From: Georhizobium profundi
Lineage (GTDB): Bacteria; Pseudomonadota; Alphaproteobacteria; Rhizobiales; Rhizobiaceae
Length of the DNA stretch: 64,000 bases
Direction: 5' to 3'
Assembly: GCF_003952725.1 (NCBI RefSeq)
Contig: NZ_CP032509.1
Coordinates: 3,062,001 to 3,126,000, forward strand
The notes below the pieces were generated by a model. The model had not been told where the DNA came from. It was given only the letters and a program-made list of their open reading frames with translations, and ran no database searches. The first letter of the stretch is position 1; every line of letters begins with the position of its first letter. Positions 8,083 to 17,298 of the stretch are shown one piece after another. The position numbers and the translations under genes were made by a program.

Positions 8083-10280
8083 GCCGCGTTGCTGCGGGTC
8101 GACTGGGGGCCGTCCTCGTCGACCAGCATGATCAGCGCGTCGTCATATCCTGCTTCGACCAGCGCTTCGAATTCCTCAGCGATGATCGGGGCGTCCGGGT
8201 CCACCACCGACATCACGACAGTGATCGGCCGGTCTGCGAGCATCTTTTGGACAGCCGTGATCTCTGTGCTGCCGCACTCGACGATGATCGTGTCGTAGGC
8301 ATCCGACAGGGCTTCGATGATCATGGCGATCCGGGATGCGCCGCGCATGGCGGTCTCCGGATCGGCCGTTCCAAGCGGGATGATATCGGCAGATGAGGCG
8401 TAGTCGGCGTGGATCGACTCGGCGATCGAGACCGATCCGCAGAGAAGGTCGGTAATGCCAGGAAGGCCCGCCCCTGCCATGGTTGCTCCCGGCAGGCCGG
8501 CGCCGGTCATGTCGATCGTCAGGACGCGATGGCCGCGATCGGAGACGGCGCGCGCCAGAAGAACGGCGCCGAGCGTCGCAGCATCGCCTTCCGGGGAAAT
8601 GCCGGCGACGACCTGGACGCGCTTGGAGATCAGGGCGGCCGCAACGCCATCGACCGAAAAGTCCTCTTCGTCCTCGGCCACCGGGAGGGCGCCAGCCTTG
8701 GCGATCGTCGGTGCCGGCTGTGTCAGCGGCTCCGCCGGATGTGCAGGCGCTGCGACCGGTACAGCTTGAGTGGATGCCGTCAGGGGCTGGTGGGCAAGGC
8801 TCGCTGTCGCCGTCCCCGTCGTCGCGATGCGGCTGGGTTCCAGCGGTGTCGTTTCCTCACGCATCTCATCCACGACAACCCGTTCGCGAAGCGCCCGGCC
8901 GGAGAAGAGCTCGATCAGCAGGATGATGATCATGTGGATGAGTGCCGTAGCCAGCATCGCGACGATGACGGCCGGGATCACCTTCGGGAAATAGGGCTCG
9001 CTCGCTACGCCAGCACGGGAGATGATGCGGGCATCGGCCGGCAGCGCGTTTGCATCGCCGCGCGACACCGTCTCACGGAAACGGGCGAGATAGGTTTCCA
9101 AGAGATCGCGCTCGGCACGCGCTTCGCGCTCGAGTGCGCGCAGTTCGACTTCGTCGGTGCCGGCCTGCGCCGAGCTCTGCTTCAGCACGTCGAGCTGCTC
9201 TGCCAGTTCCGCTTCGCGCAGCCGGGCAACGGCGGCATTGGCCTCAAGATTAGCGAGCGCCTTGCGCACTTCCTCGTTCAGCTGCGTGCCGATGCCCGAA
9301 AGCTGCGAACGCAGGCTGCGGATGCGCGGGTGGTTGTCGAGAAGCGTGATCGAGAGGTCCGAAATCTGGCCTTCGATCTCCGACTGCCGCTCGCGCAGGC
9401 GCTGCAGCTGTGGCGAGTCGACGACGCTGCTGACGGCATCGGCCGACTGGCCTGATTCGAGTGCAGAGCGAACATTGGCGGCACGCGCCTCGGCATCGGC
9501 GCGCTGCGCGCGGACCTGTGAGAGCTCGGTCGTCAGGTCCGACAGTTGCCGCGTCACGAGCGTGTTGTTCTCGGTCACGAGCAGGAGACCATTGTCTGCC
9601 CTGAAGGCTGCGACCTTGGCTTCCGCATCGCGTACGCGGCCACGGAGTTCCGCGATTTCCGGCTCGAGCCAGGCGGCAGCATCGGCATTGGAATCAAGCT
9701 TGGCGCCGCTCTGCACCTGCAGATAAGCGCCTGCGAGACCGTTGGCGACAGCCGCTGCCAGTTCGGGGTCCTGCGAAGAGAACTCGATCGCGATCACGCG
9801 CGAATTCTGCACCTGGTAAACCTGCAGATTTTCCCGAACCGCTTCAAGCACGCGCTGCTGCGCACTGGCATCGATCGGATCGCTGCCGATGCCGAGCAGC
9901 ACGAGGAGGTCGCCGATCATCGACGGCTGGCCTGCCGGATCGAATTCCGCGCGACTGCCGAGGTCGAGCTCGGTGATCACCTCGCGCAAAAGGTCGGAGG
10001 ATCGGATAACTTCGACCTGGCTCGCGATGGCCTGCTCGTCGAGCACGAGATCCCGCGTCTGACCACCCTCACCCGTCCGCGACAGGGCCGAACCGCGCTC
10101 TTCGATGAGGATGCGGGCTTCGCTGCGATAGAGCGGCGCCATGGAACTGGTGGTGAAATAGGTCAGCGCGCCAACGATGAGCACACTTGCCGCAATGGCG
10201 AACTTGCGCGCCCAGAGCGCGGCGGCCAGACCGGCCAAATCGATATCGACATCCCCGCGTGACGATAGATTGCCGGACAT
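8079..10280 (-). CDS. Wzz/Wzc-like (ExoP/GumC family) polysaccharide chain-length protein with degenerate kinase domain
   Basis: 733-residue inner-membrane protein that should control length and export of exopolysaccharide. Order: Wzz domain with first membrane segment at about residues 27-43; a long periplasmic coiled-coil region (roughly 170-400, rich in RLREAELAEQL-type heptads); second membrane segment near 435-460 preceded by a Pro-containing PYFPK motif; Pro/Ala-rich linker; then a BY-kinase-like domain from about 560. In that domain the Walker A position reads SPEGDAAT, without the GK(S/T) needed for ATP, and there is no C-terminal Tyr cluster, so it is probably not a tyrosine kinase. 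ATG at 10280 has AAGGAG seven bases before it and is preferred over the Met 31 codons upstream. It is divergent from the Wza-like gene. Confidence 0.88.
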   Translation of the reverse strand: MSGNLSSRGDVDIDLAGLAAALWARKFAIAASVLIVGALTYFTTSSMAPLYRSEARILIEERGSALSRTGEGGQTRDLVLDEQAIASQVEVIRSSDLLREVITELDLGSRAEFDPAGQPSMIGDLLVLLGIGSDPIDASAQQRVLEAVRENLQVYQVQNSRVIAIEFSSQDPELAAAVANGLAGAYLQVQSGAKLDSNADAAAWLEPEIAELRGRVRDAEAKVAAFRADNGLLLVTENNTLVTRQLSDLTTELSQVRAQRADAEARAANVRSALESGQSADAVSSVVDSPQLQRLRERQSEIEGQISDLSITLLDNHPRIRSLRSQLSGIGTQLNEEVRKALANLEANAAVARLREAELAEQLDVLKQSSAQAGTDEVELRALEREARAERDLLETYLARFRETVSRGDANALPADARIISRAGVASEPYFPKVIPAVIVAMLATALIHMIIILLIELFSGRALRERVVVDEMREETTPLEPSRIATTGTATASLAHQPLTASTQAVPVAAPAHPAEPLTQPAPTIAKAGALPVAEDEEDFSVDGVAAALISKRVQVVAGISPEGDAATLGAVLLARAVSDRGHRVLTIDMTGAGLPGATMAGAGLPGITDLLCGSVSIAESIHADYASSADIIPLGTADPETAMRGASRIAMIIEALSDAYDTIIVECGSTEITAVQKMLADRPITVVMSVVDPDAPIIAEEFEALVEAGYDDALIMLVDEDGPQSTRSNAA

Positions 10281-10511
10281 TCTGGGCTCCTTCAGGATCT
10301 CCGCGAATACTGGGCGCAGCGGCGCACGCGCGGAATGCTTCAAGAGCGACCGTAAATAATCATGGTAACTCAACCGTTAATTTCGTCGACGATCCGCGTG
10401 AATGCTTGGATACATCTTCTTTCAGCGCCTCTTTACCGGCCATTAACCCTAACAGTTCGATAAGAGGAGGAGCCTTGATCGGCCGCGTCGAACGCGCACG
10501 GACGGATACTC

Positions 10512-11084
10512 ATGATCGCCATCTCTCGCCCCCGGGCGCTGCTTCTCACTCTTGCCGCTTCGCTGCTGCTTGGCGGATGCTCCGGTTACCGACCGGCACC
10601 CGAGGGATTCAGCGCGGCAACCATCCAGCCTTACCAGTTGGATGCGGGTGACCGGCTGCGCATCACCGTTTTCGAACAGGCGAGCCTGACAGGCACCTAT
10701 TCCATCGACCAAGCCGGCTACGTCGCGTTTCCGCTGATCGGCTCGGTACCGGCGCGCGGTCGCTCGGTGCAGGAACTGGAAGGCGCCATCGCCGCAAAGC
10801 TGCGCGAAGGGTACCTGCGCGATCCGGACGTCACGGTCGAAGTCGACCAGTACCGCGCCTTCTTTATCATGGGTGAAGTGGGTGCCGCCGGCCAGTATTC
10901 CTACGTGCCCGGCATGACCGTTCAGAACGCAATCGCGATTGCCGGCGGCTTCACCTCGCGCGCCAACCAGAACGATGCCGACGTTACCCGCAAGATCAAC
11001 GGCGAGGTCATCACCGGCCGCGTACCGATTTCCGATCCCATCGTTGCCGGTGACACGATCTACGTCCGCGAGCGGCTGTTCTGA
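10512..11084 (+). CDS. Wza-like polysaccharide export lipoprotein
   Basis: 190-residue outer-membrane export protein of the polysaccharide export (Poly_export plus SLBB) family, shorter than E. coli Wza. A lipoprotein signal ends in LLLGGC at about residue 22. The export domain starts at YQLDAGDRLRITVFEQ and the SLBB-like part contains FFIMGEVGAAGQYSYVPGMTV near residue 118. It should form or seed the secretion channel together with the divergent Wzz/Wzc-like protein. The ribosome binding site before ATG 10512 is weak (GGACGG). A much stronger AGAGGAGGAG at 10464 sits before an out-of-frame TTG, for which I see no real gene. The glycosyltransferase follows after 5 bases. Confidence 0.9.
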   Translation: MIAISRPRALLLTLAASLLLGGCSGYRPAPEGFSAATIQPYQLDAGDRLRITVFEQASLTGTYSIDQAGYVAFPLIGSVPARGRSVQELEGAIAAKLREGYLRDPDVTVEVDQYRAFFIMGEVGAAGQYSYVPGMTVQNAIAIAGGFTSRANQNDADVTRKINGEVITGRVPISDPIVAGDTIYVRERLF

Positions 11085-11089
11085 GCCAG

Positions 11090-12271
11090 ATGTCCAATCA
11101 AGGACCGCTGCGCATCATTCACTGCTTTCGATCGCCCGTCGGCGGGATTTTCCGCCATGTGCGCGATCTGGCGGAACGCCATAGCCAACAGGGACATGCC
11201 GTCGGCATCGTCTGCGACAGTTCAACAGGCGGCGCTTACGAAGACGCGCTGTTCGAAAGCATTCGTCCGCATCTGGCGCTGGGTCTGACCCGGCTGCCGA
11301 TGCAGCGGTCCATCAGCCCCAGCGATCTCAGCGCCGGGATAAAGAGCTACAGAGAAATCAAGGCATTGCGGCCGGATGTGTTGCATGGGCATGGCGCCAA
11401 AGGTGGCGCCTATGCCCGGCTCGCCGGCACGTTCCTACGGGCATCTGGGTATTGCGTAGCCCGTTTCTATTCCCCGCATGGCGGAAGCCTGCATTACGAC
11501 CCCGGCTCGACCAAGGGCCGCGTGTTCTTCGCGATCGAGCGCTTCCTGGAACGCATGACGGATCGGCTCGTCTTCGTCTGCGACTACGAGGGCAACGTCT
11601 ACGCGCGAAAGATCGGACCGCCGCGCACCGCTTCCCAAACGGTCTATAACGGCCTGCGCCCCGCCGAGTTCGAGCCCGTTGGGTTGAGCGCGCCCGCGGT
11701 CGACTTCCTCTATATCGGCATGATGCGGGACCTGAAGGGCCCGGACGTCTTCATCGACGCGTTTGTCGAGGCGGAGCGGCTGTCGGGGCGATCGCTTTCG
11801 GCCTTGATGGTTGGCGATGGCGACGACAAGCCGCGCTATCAATCGACACTCCAAACACTCGGTTTGGCAGACCGAGTCACCATGCGCCCCGCCATGCCGG
11901 CGCGCGAGGCGTTCGCGATGGCGCGGACGGTGGTCGTGCCGTCACGAGCGGAAGCAATGCCCTATATCGTGCTGGAAGCGGTCGCTGGTGGAAAGCCCGT
12001 CATCGCCACCCGCGTCGGCGGTATTCCCGAAATCCTGGGCACAGACAGCGCCGCCTTGGTCGGGCCAGGCAGCGCCCCCTCGCTTGCAGCGGCAATGTCG
12101 GGGGCCATTCTGGACCCTTCGAGCCTCAACGCGGCCATGCCCGACTCGGCGCAGTTCGCGCAGCGCTTCTCGGTGGCAACCATGGCCGACGGCGTCATGT
12201 CGGCCTATGGCGCAGCGCTTGCCGAGGCGAAGGCGCGGGGCCTCAAACGCTTCCCATCAAGCCTTTCTTAG
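11090..12271 (+). CDS. Glycosyltransferase family 4 protein
   Basis: 393-residue GT-B fold enzyme that adds a sugar from a nucleotide donor to a lipid-linked oligosaccharide at the cytoplasmic membrane face. The N-terminal lobe has SPVGGIFRHVRDLA near residue 15 and the LHGHGAKGGAYARL stretch near 100. The C-terminal lobe has the GT4 donor site: VGDGDDKPRYQ near 241 and PSRAEAMPYIVLEAVAGGKPVIATRVGGIPE near 285-315, containing the E-x7-E pattern. Linkage and sugar cannot be predicted. It lies 5 bases after the Wza-like gene and 47 bases before the initiating transferase, in what looks like one operon. Confidence 0.9.
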   Translation: MSNQGPLRIIHCFRSPVGGIFRHVRDLAERHSQQGHAVGIVCDSSTGGAYEDALFESIRPHLALGLTRLPMQRSISPSDLSAGIKSYREIKALRPDVLHGHGAKGGAYARLAGTFLRASGYCVARFYSPHGGSLHYDPGSTKGRVFFAIERFLERMTDRLVFVCDYEGNVYARKIGPPRTASQTVYNGLRPAEFEPVGLSAPAVDFLYIGMMRDLKGPDVFIDAFVEAERLSGRSLSALMVGDGDDKPRYQSTLQTLGLADRVTMRPAMPAREAFAMARTVVVPSRAEAMPYIVLEAVAGGKPVIATRVGGIPEILGTDSAALVGPGSAPSLAAAMSGAILDPSSLNAAMPDSAQFAQRFSVATMADGVMSAYGAALAEAKARGLKRFPSSLS

Positions 12272-12318
12272 CTCCTTCCTGATAGGCGTTGTGGATCGAT
12301 GAAGAGGTCCGTGCGCTC

Positions 12319-13878
12319 ATGAAGAACGAGAAACGTGCCCCGCTGTTCGACCCGCAGGCGCTTCGCGAGCAGCTCGCCAGCAGCGAAACCGGGCCGACAG
12401 CAGCGCCTGGGGCAAGCGTATCTGAGGAAACTCGACGGCTGGCCGACCAGATCGCTTCGCAGCTGCGCGAAGAAAGCTATTCGCCGCGCATGATCGTCGG
12501 GCTCCTGCGCCTGTTCGAATTCGCCGGGCTCTTTCTGGGCGCCATGGGCATCTATCTGATCTACGTGCTGCCGCAGGAAGCCTTCGCGATCAGCTACCCG
12601 ACATCCATCCTCATCGGCTCCCTGCTTGCCGTTTTCCTCATCCAGGCGGCCGACGCCTATCAGGTTCCGGCGCTTAGAACGCCGATGCGAACGCTCAAGC
12701 GCGCTTTGATCGCTTGGTGCGCAACGATCGCTATCATGGCGGTGGCCGCTTTCTTCCTCAAGATCGGCGAGGAATTCTCGCGCCTCTGGATCGCAGCCTG
12801 GTTCCTCTTCGGCTGCGCGTTCCTTTTCGTCAGCCGCCAGTTTACCGCCTTCGCCATCAAGCGCTGGGCACGCGACGGCACGATGGAACGGCGCGCCGTC
12901 ATCGTCGGCGGCGGAGAGACCGCCAAGACCCTCATTCGCCAGATCGAGCAGCAGCCGAACAACGATATCCGCATTTGCGGCCTCTTCGACGATCGTGACG
13001 AGGCTCGGTCGCCGAGCATGGTCGCCGGCTATCCAAAGCTCGGCAACACGACCGATCTCGTGGATTTCGCTCGCCGCGCGCGCATCGACATGCTGATCAT
13101 TGCGCTGCCGATCACGGCGGAGGCGCGCGTTCTGCAACTGTTGAAGCGGCTGTGGGTGCTGCCGCTCGATATCCGACTGGCGGCCCACACCAACAAGCTC
13201 CGCTTCCGGCCGCGTTCCTATTCCTATGTCGGCGACGTGCCGATGCTGGATATCTTCGATCGACCGATCCGCGATTGGGATTCGGTTGCCAAGCGCATCT
13301 TCGACATCTGCTTTTCGTTGGGTGCGATCATGGTGCTCTGGCCGGTGATGCTTGGAGCCGCGATCGCCGTCAAAACGACCTCGAAGGGTCCGATCATCTT
13401 CAAGCAGAAGCGCCACGGCTTCAACAACGAGGAGGTCGAGGTTTTCAAATTCCGGTCGATGTACACGGAGATGAGCGACCCGACGGCCTTGCTCGCCGTC
13501 ACGAAACACGACCCGCGCGTGACGCCAGTCGGCCGCTTTATTCGCCGCACGTCGATCGACGAACTGCCGCAGCTCTTCAACGTGCTCAAAGGCAACCTGT
13601 CGCTCGTCGGCCCCCGCCCCCACGCCGTGATGGCGCAGACGCGCGACCGACTCTTCGTCGAGGTGGTCGATGGCTACTTCGCCCGTCATCGCGTAAAGCC
13701 AGGCGTGACGGGCTGGGCGCAGATCAATGGCTGGCGCGGCGAGATCGACAGCGACGAGAAGATCAAGCAGCGGACGGCCTACGATCTCTACTACATCGAG
13801 AACTGGTCGCTCTTCCTCGACCTCAAGATTCTGTTTCTAACGCCGCTGCGTCTGCTCAATACGGAGAACGCCTATTGA
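12319..13878 (+). CDS. Undecaprenyl-phosphate sugar phosphotransferase (WcaJ/ExoY type)
   Basis: 519-residue polyisoprenyl-phosphate hexose-1-phosphate transferase, which begins exopolysaccharide repeat synthesis by moving a sugar-phosphate, usually glucose-1-phosphate, onto undecaprenyl phosphate. N-terminal membrane segments lie at roughly residues 60-160, then a Rossmann-like domain with VIVGGGETAKTLI near 193, a membrane re-entrant segment near 330, and the catalytic sugar-transferase domain with KFRSMYTEM, RRTSIDELPQLFNVLKG and SLVGPRPH. ATG at 12319 is used with AGAGG upstream; TTG 12289 is less likely. It overlaps the next gene by four bases. Confidence 0.93.
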   Translation: MKNEKRAPLFDPQALREQLASSETGPTAAPGASVSEETRRLADQIASQLREESYSPRMIVGLLRLFEFAGLFLGAMGIYLIYVLPQEAFAISYPTSILIGSLLAVFLIQAADAYQVPALRTPMRTLKRALIAWCATIAIMAVAAFFLKIGEEFSRLWIAAWFLFGCAFLFVSRQFTAFAIKRWARDGTMERRAVIVGGGETAKTLIRQIEQQPNNDIRICGLFDDRDEARSPSMVAGYPKLGNTTDLVDFARRARIDMLIIALPITAEARVLQLLKRLWVLPLDIRLAAHTNKLRFRPRSYSYVGDVPMLDIFDRPIRDWDSVAKRIFDICFSLGAIMVLWPVMLGAAIAVKTTSKGPIIFKQKRHGFNNEEVEVFKFRSMYTEMSDPTALLAVTKHDPRVTPVGRFIRRTSIDELPQLFNVLKGNLSLVGPRPHAVMAQTRDRLFVEVVDGYFARHRVKPGVTGWAQINGWRGEIDSDEKIKQRTAYDLYYIENWSLFLDLKILFLTPLRLLNTENAY

Positions 13879-15167
13879 GCCTCGTCGGCCACGCCCACGA
13901 GACGTTCCGGCCGGCTTCGGCGCCGGTCTCTCATTCGTTCCGCCTGGTCGGCGCGGCGATGGTGGCGTTCGGCGTGTTCCTCTCCGGCTTCGTCATCAAC
14001 GAACCGGCGCCCTACGAACTCTTCATGGTCGGCCTGATCGGGCTCTGGGCCGTCTTCGGCATATCCCTGTCGCGCGCGATTATGCCGCTGATCGGGCTGC
14101 TGATCCTGTTCAATGTCGGCGGGCTGATTGCGCTGACCCAGATGGCCAATCTGGACGGCGGGCCGCTTTACATGGCGGTGTCGCTTTTCTTGGCGCTGAC
14201 CTCGATCTTCTTTGCCGTCATCATCGAGGCCGACCACCGTCGACTGAACCTGATTTTTCTCGCCTATGTGTTTGGCGCGTTGGCAACCGCCATGCTCGGC
14301 ATTCTCGGCTACTTCGGCGCGATTCCCGGCGGCGAGATGTTCACGCTCTACGATCGCGCGCGCGGCGCCTTTCAGGACCCGAACGTCTTCGGCCCGTATC
14401 TCGTGCTACCGGCGCTCTATCTCATTCATAGCCTGCTGACCGGCAAGATCACGGCCGCACCATTGAAACTCGGTGCCCTCCTCATTTTGACCTTTGCGAT
14501 CTTTCTGTCCTTCTCGCGCGCCGCCTGGGGGCTCTACGCCGTCAGCATCGTGATCATGGTCTTTGCCATGCTGATCAGCTCGCAGAGCGGCAAGTTCCGC
14601 CTGCGGATCTTTACGCTGGCGCTCTGCGCGATCCTGGCGATGATCGGCGCGCTCGCTGTGGCGCTGCAGTTTGATGCGGTGTCGGATCTCTTCACGGTGC
14701 GCGCCCAGCTCGTACAGGACTACGACGGCGCGCGCTTTGGCCGTTTCGAACGTCACAAGATCGGCTTCATCTTGGCCATGGAGAAGCCGCTCGGCGTCGG
14801 TGCCGTTGTCTTCGGCACGATCTACGGCGAAGACACACACAACATCTGGCTGAAGGCGCTGATGGACTACGGCTGGCTCGGCTTCGTCACCTATCTCGGC
14901 CTGATGATTTGGACGCTGACGCTCGGCTTCCGTTACCTGCTGCGCGACCGGCCGTGGCAGCCCTTTTTGCTGACGACCTACATCGTCTTCTTCGGGCACA
15001 CCCTCATTGGCACCGTGATCGACACGGATCACTGGCGCCATTTCTATCTGCTGCTTGGTATTCTCTGGGGATGCTTTGCGCTGGAAGCGCGGTATCAGCG
15101 CGAACGCGTCAGGTCTGCGGCTTCTTCTGGCGCCCGAGCAGCAGCGGCACCAGCGCGGTCAAGATAA
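13875..15167 (+). CDS. O-antigen ligase/Wzy-like polysaccharide polymerase
   Basis: 430-residue membrane protein with about ten to twelve hydrophobic segments and a large periplasmic loop after the middle, the pattern of Wzy polymerases and WaaL ligases. The loop contains the family features RARGAFQDPNVFGPYL near residue 165 and GEDTHNIWLKALMDYGWLG near 319. In this setting it more likely polymerises the exopolysaccharide repeat than ligates O antigen. The start is TTG at 13875, overlapping the stop of the previous gene (TTGA) with GGAG eight bases before; the first ATG is about 30 codons further in. Its last 59 bases overlap the opposing AbrB-family gene. Confidence 0.85.
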   Translation: MSLVGHAHETFRPASAPVSHSFRLVGAAMVAFGVFLSGFVINEPAPYELFMVGLIGLWAVFGISLSRAIMPLIGLLILFNVGGLIALTQMANLDGGPLYMAVSLFLALTSIFFAVIIEADHRRLNLIFLAYVFGALATAMLGILGYFGAIPGGEMFTLYDRARGAFQDPNVFGPYLVLPALYLIHSLLTGKITAAPLKLGALLILTFAIFLSFSRAAWGLYAVSIVIMVFAMLISSQSGKFRLRIFTLALCAILAMIGALAVALQFDAVSDLFTVRAQLVQDYDGARFGRFERHKIGFILAMEKPLGVGAVVFGTIYGEDTHNIWLKALMDYGWLGFVTYLGLMIWTLTLGFRYLLRDRPWQPFLLTTYIVFFGHTLIGTVIDTDHWRHFYLLLGILWGCFALEARYQRERVRSAASSGARAAAAPARSR

Positions 15168-16143
15168 AGAGCCGCATGACGTGATGGGCGGCCACGAAGG
15201 CCGGATCCACGTCGAGCAGAACCGCCATCGCCACCATCGCCTCCACCCCACCCGGCACGAAGGCGATCAGCACCTGTGTCATCGGCAGGCCGAGCGAGAT
15301 CGCGATGATGGCCGCAAAAGCTCCGGCGAGCGCCGTCGCCAGCACGGTGATGGCGAAACCTGCCGCGACCGAACTCTTCAGCATCTGTGGTGTCACGCCC
15401 GAGAAGCGCGATCCGATCATGGCCCCCATCACCAGGAAGGCCGGCATCTGAAGCCAATTCGGCATGACGCCGGACACGATGCCGGTGAGATGGGTGAAGG
15501 TCGAAATCACCATGCCGCCGATAAGAAGCGCCGCCGGAACCTGCAGTTTCTTGAACAGCATGCCTGCAGCCAACGACGCGACGAAAATCAGTGCAATCGC
15601 GAGCGGCTCCATCGTCGCCAGCGCGGTGCTGGGAAGACTAGTGCTGCCGCCCATTGCGGTGATCGCGACCGGGATGATGAGCGTGATCGCCAGAACACGG
15701 ATAGACTGCACGATGCTGACCTTGCGGATATCGGCATCGAGGTCGGACGACAGCGACAGGACATAGGACAAATGGCCGGGCGCCGCCGAAAGCAGCGCCG
15801 TGTTCCGGTCATAGCCATGGGCTCGCATCAGGTAGCGGCTCGTCGCGATCATGATGACGACGAGGCTGAGCGCGAGCACGATGAAGCTTGCCGGCCATTG
15901 GCGCGCCGTGTCGATGACTTCGGGCGTTACGCCCGTGCCGATGCTCATGCCGATCATGATCAGCGCGAAGTTGACGAGCGGCATAGGCAAGGTCAACCGG
16001 GCCCCGGCGACGCCCGCGAGCGACACGGCTGCAGCCGGGCCGGTCAAGAACGGCGCCGGAAAGCCGATGAGCGTGGCGATGACTGCCCCGACAGCAGCGA
16101 TCGCGAGGATGATCGCCGTGTCGCTGATCTGCCGCATGGTCAC
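15109..16143 (-). CDS. AbrB-family membrane protein (putative transporter)
   Basis: 344-residue integral membrane protein of the AbrB duplication family (not the DNA-binding AbrB), with about ten hydrophobic segments in two related halves. Each half has a Gly/Pro-rich pattern: LIGFPAPFLTGPAAA near residue 26 and QVPAALLIGGMVIS near 207, and FVPGGVEAMVAMAVLLDVDP near 305. Family members have been called ammonia monooxygenase-like; the transported substrate is unknown. GTG at 16143 and ATG at 16137 are both possible and neither has a strong ribosome binding site. It lies 10 bases after the aldo/keto reductase and is probably co-transcribed with it. Confidence 0.82.
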   Translation of the reverse strand: MTMRQISDTAIILAIAAVGAVIATLIGFPAPFLTGPAAAVSLAGVAGARLTLPMPLVNFALIMIGMSIGTGVTPEVIDTARQWPASFIVLALSLVVIMIATSRYLMRAHGYDRNTALLSAAPGHLSYVLSLSSDLDADIRKVSIVQSIRVLAITLIIPVAITAMGGSTSLPSTALATMEPLAIALIFVASLAAGMLFKKLQVPAALLIGGMVISTFTHLTGIVSGVMPNWLQMPAFLVMGAMIGSRFSGVTPQMLKSSVAAGFAITVLATALAGAFAAIIAISLGLPMTQVLIAFVPGGVEAMVAMAVLLDVDPAFVAAHHVMRLFILTALVPLLLGRQKKPQT

Positions 16144-16153
16144 CGGGCGTGAC

Positions 16154-17197
16154 TCACATCGGGACCGGGTAGCGGCGGTAGATGGCCTGGATGTCGTCCA
16201 GCACGTCGTCCCCGAGCGTTACGTCGACGGAGGCGATGTTAGTGCGCAACTGTGTCATCGTCGTCGCGCCGATGATCACGGACGTCATGAAGGGCCGGGT
16301 CAGACAGAAGGCGAGCGCCATCTGGGATGGATCGAGTCCGTGCTTGCGCGCAACCGCGAGATATTCCTCGACGACGGCAAACGAGATTTCGCCAATGCGG
16401 CCACCGAGATCCGGCGTTGCCGCGCGGCGTGTGCCGGCTGGCGTCACGTCACCCTGGTATTTGCCTGTGAGAAGGCCCGCGGCGAGCGGCGAATAGGCAA
16501 GCAGGCCGACATTTTCGTGATGGGCAAGCTCGCCAAGATCGAGATCGAAGATGCGCTGCATCAGGCTGTATTCGTTCTGGATCGACTGCACGCGCGGCAG
16601 GCCGCCCGCTTCTGCAATCTTCAGATACTGCGCCGTGCCCCATGCGCTTTCGTTCGACAGCCCGACATGGCGCACTTTGCCGGCCTTCACCACCTCGTCC
16701 AGCGCATGCAGTGCTTCGGTGATGTCATCCTGCGCCTGCTGCCTGTCCTGCTTCGAGGGATCGAAGCTCCAGGACTGACGGAAGTGATAGGAGCCACGGT
16801 TTGGCCAATGGAGCTGATAGAGATCGATGTAATCCGTCTGCAGGCGCTTCAGGCTCTCGTCCACGGCCTCCAGAATGCCGGCGCGATCGACCTTGCGACC
16901 ACCGCGCAAATAGTCCCTGCCCGGCCCGGTAATCTTCGAGGCGATCACCACATCCGAGCGGCGGCCGGAGCGCGCGAGCCAGCTGCCGATGAAGCGCTCG
17001 GTGTCGCCCATCGTCTCCTTCGACATTGGGTTCGTTGGGTACATCTCCGCGGTGTCGATGAAATTGACGCCCTGCTCCACCGCGTAATCGAGCTGCTCGT
17101 GTGCCTCGGCCTCGCTGTTTTGCGTGCCCCAGGTCATCGAGCCGAGACAGATGGCACTGACGTCAATATCCGTGCGACCGAGCTTGCGGTAGATCAT
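16154..17197 (-). CDS. NADP-dependent aldo/keto reductase, Tas-like
   Basis: 347-residue TIM-barrel reductase of the Tas/MgrA branch of the aldo/keto reductase superfamily. The catalytic tetrad is complete: D48 and Y53 in FIDTAEMYP, K88 in ASKITG and H130 in LYQLHWPNRG. The NADP phosphate site is formed by the C-terminal stretch SVIIGATTMTQLRTNI. The Tas hallmark is the long insertion after the catalytic His (residues about 135-160, FRQSWSFDPSKQDRQQAQ). It reduces aldehydes or ketones in the cytoplasm; the natural substrate is not known. The AbrB-family gene follows after 10 bases. Confidence 0.9.
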   Translation of the reverse strand: MIYRKLGRTDIDVSAICLGSMTWGTQNSEAEAHEQLDYAVEQGVNFIDTAEMYPTNPMSKETMGDTERFIGSWLARSGRRSDVVIASKITGPGRDYLRGGRKVDRAGILEAVDESLKRLQTDYIDLYQLHWPNRGSYHFRQSWSFDPSKQDRQQAQDDITEALHALDEVVKAGKVRHVGLSNESAWGTAQYLKIAEAGGLPRVQSIQNEYSLMQRIFDLDLGELAHHENVGLLAYSPLAAGLLTGKYQGDVTPAGTRRAATPDLGGRIGEISFAVVEEYLAVARKHGLDPSQMALAFCLTRPFMTSVIIGATTMTQLRTNIASVDVTLGDDVLDDIQAIYRRYPVPM

Positions 17198-17265
17198 CGC
17201 GCATCCTCATGCTTGTCGTGAAAAGCCATGCGGCGGCCGCCACCGGCAGTTCTCTTCTTGACCAG

Positions 17266-17298
17266 CCGCCACCGCTTTTTCAACCCCTTGGGTGGCGG
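17266..17298. repeat. 8-base inverted repeat in reductase/monooxygenase gap
   Basis: CCGCCACC (17266-17273) and GGTGGCGG (17291-17298) are perfectly complementary across 17 bases. They lie in the 200-base gap between the divergent aldo/keto reductase and heme-monooxygenase-like genes and could serve as operator or leader stem for either. Confidence 0.35.

Noticed and set aside
10464..10651. Strong AGAGGAGGAG followed by TTG 10475 and a 58-codon frame overlapping the Wza-like gene
   Set aside because: Product has no signal, domain or conservation that I recognise; it is out of frame with the lipoprotein gene, which has its own ATG. A leader peptide cannot be excluded but is not supported.
12268..13689. 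473-codon open frame opposite the WcaJ-type transferase
   Set aside because: Antisense artefact; sense frame has all sugar-transferase motifs.
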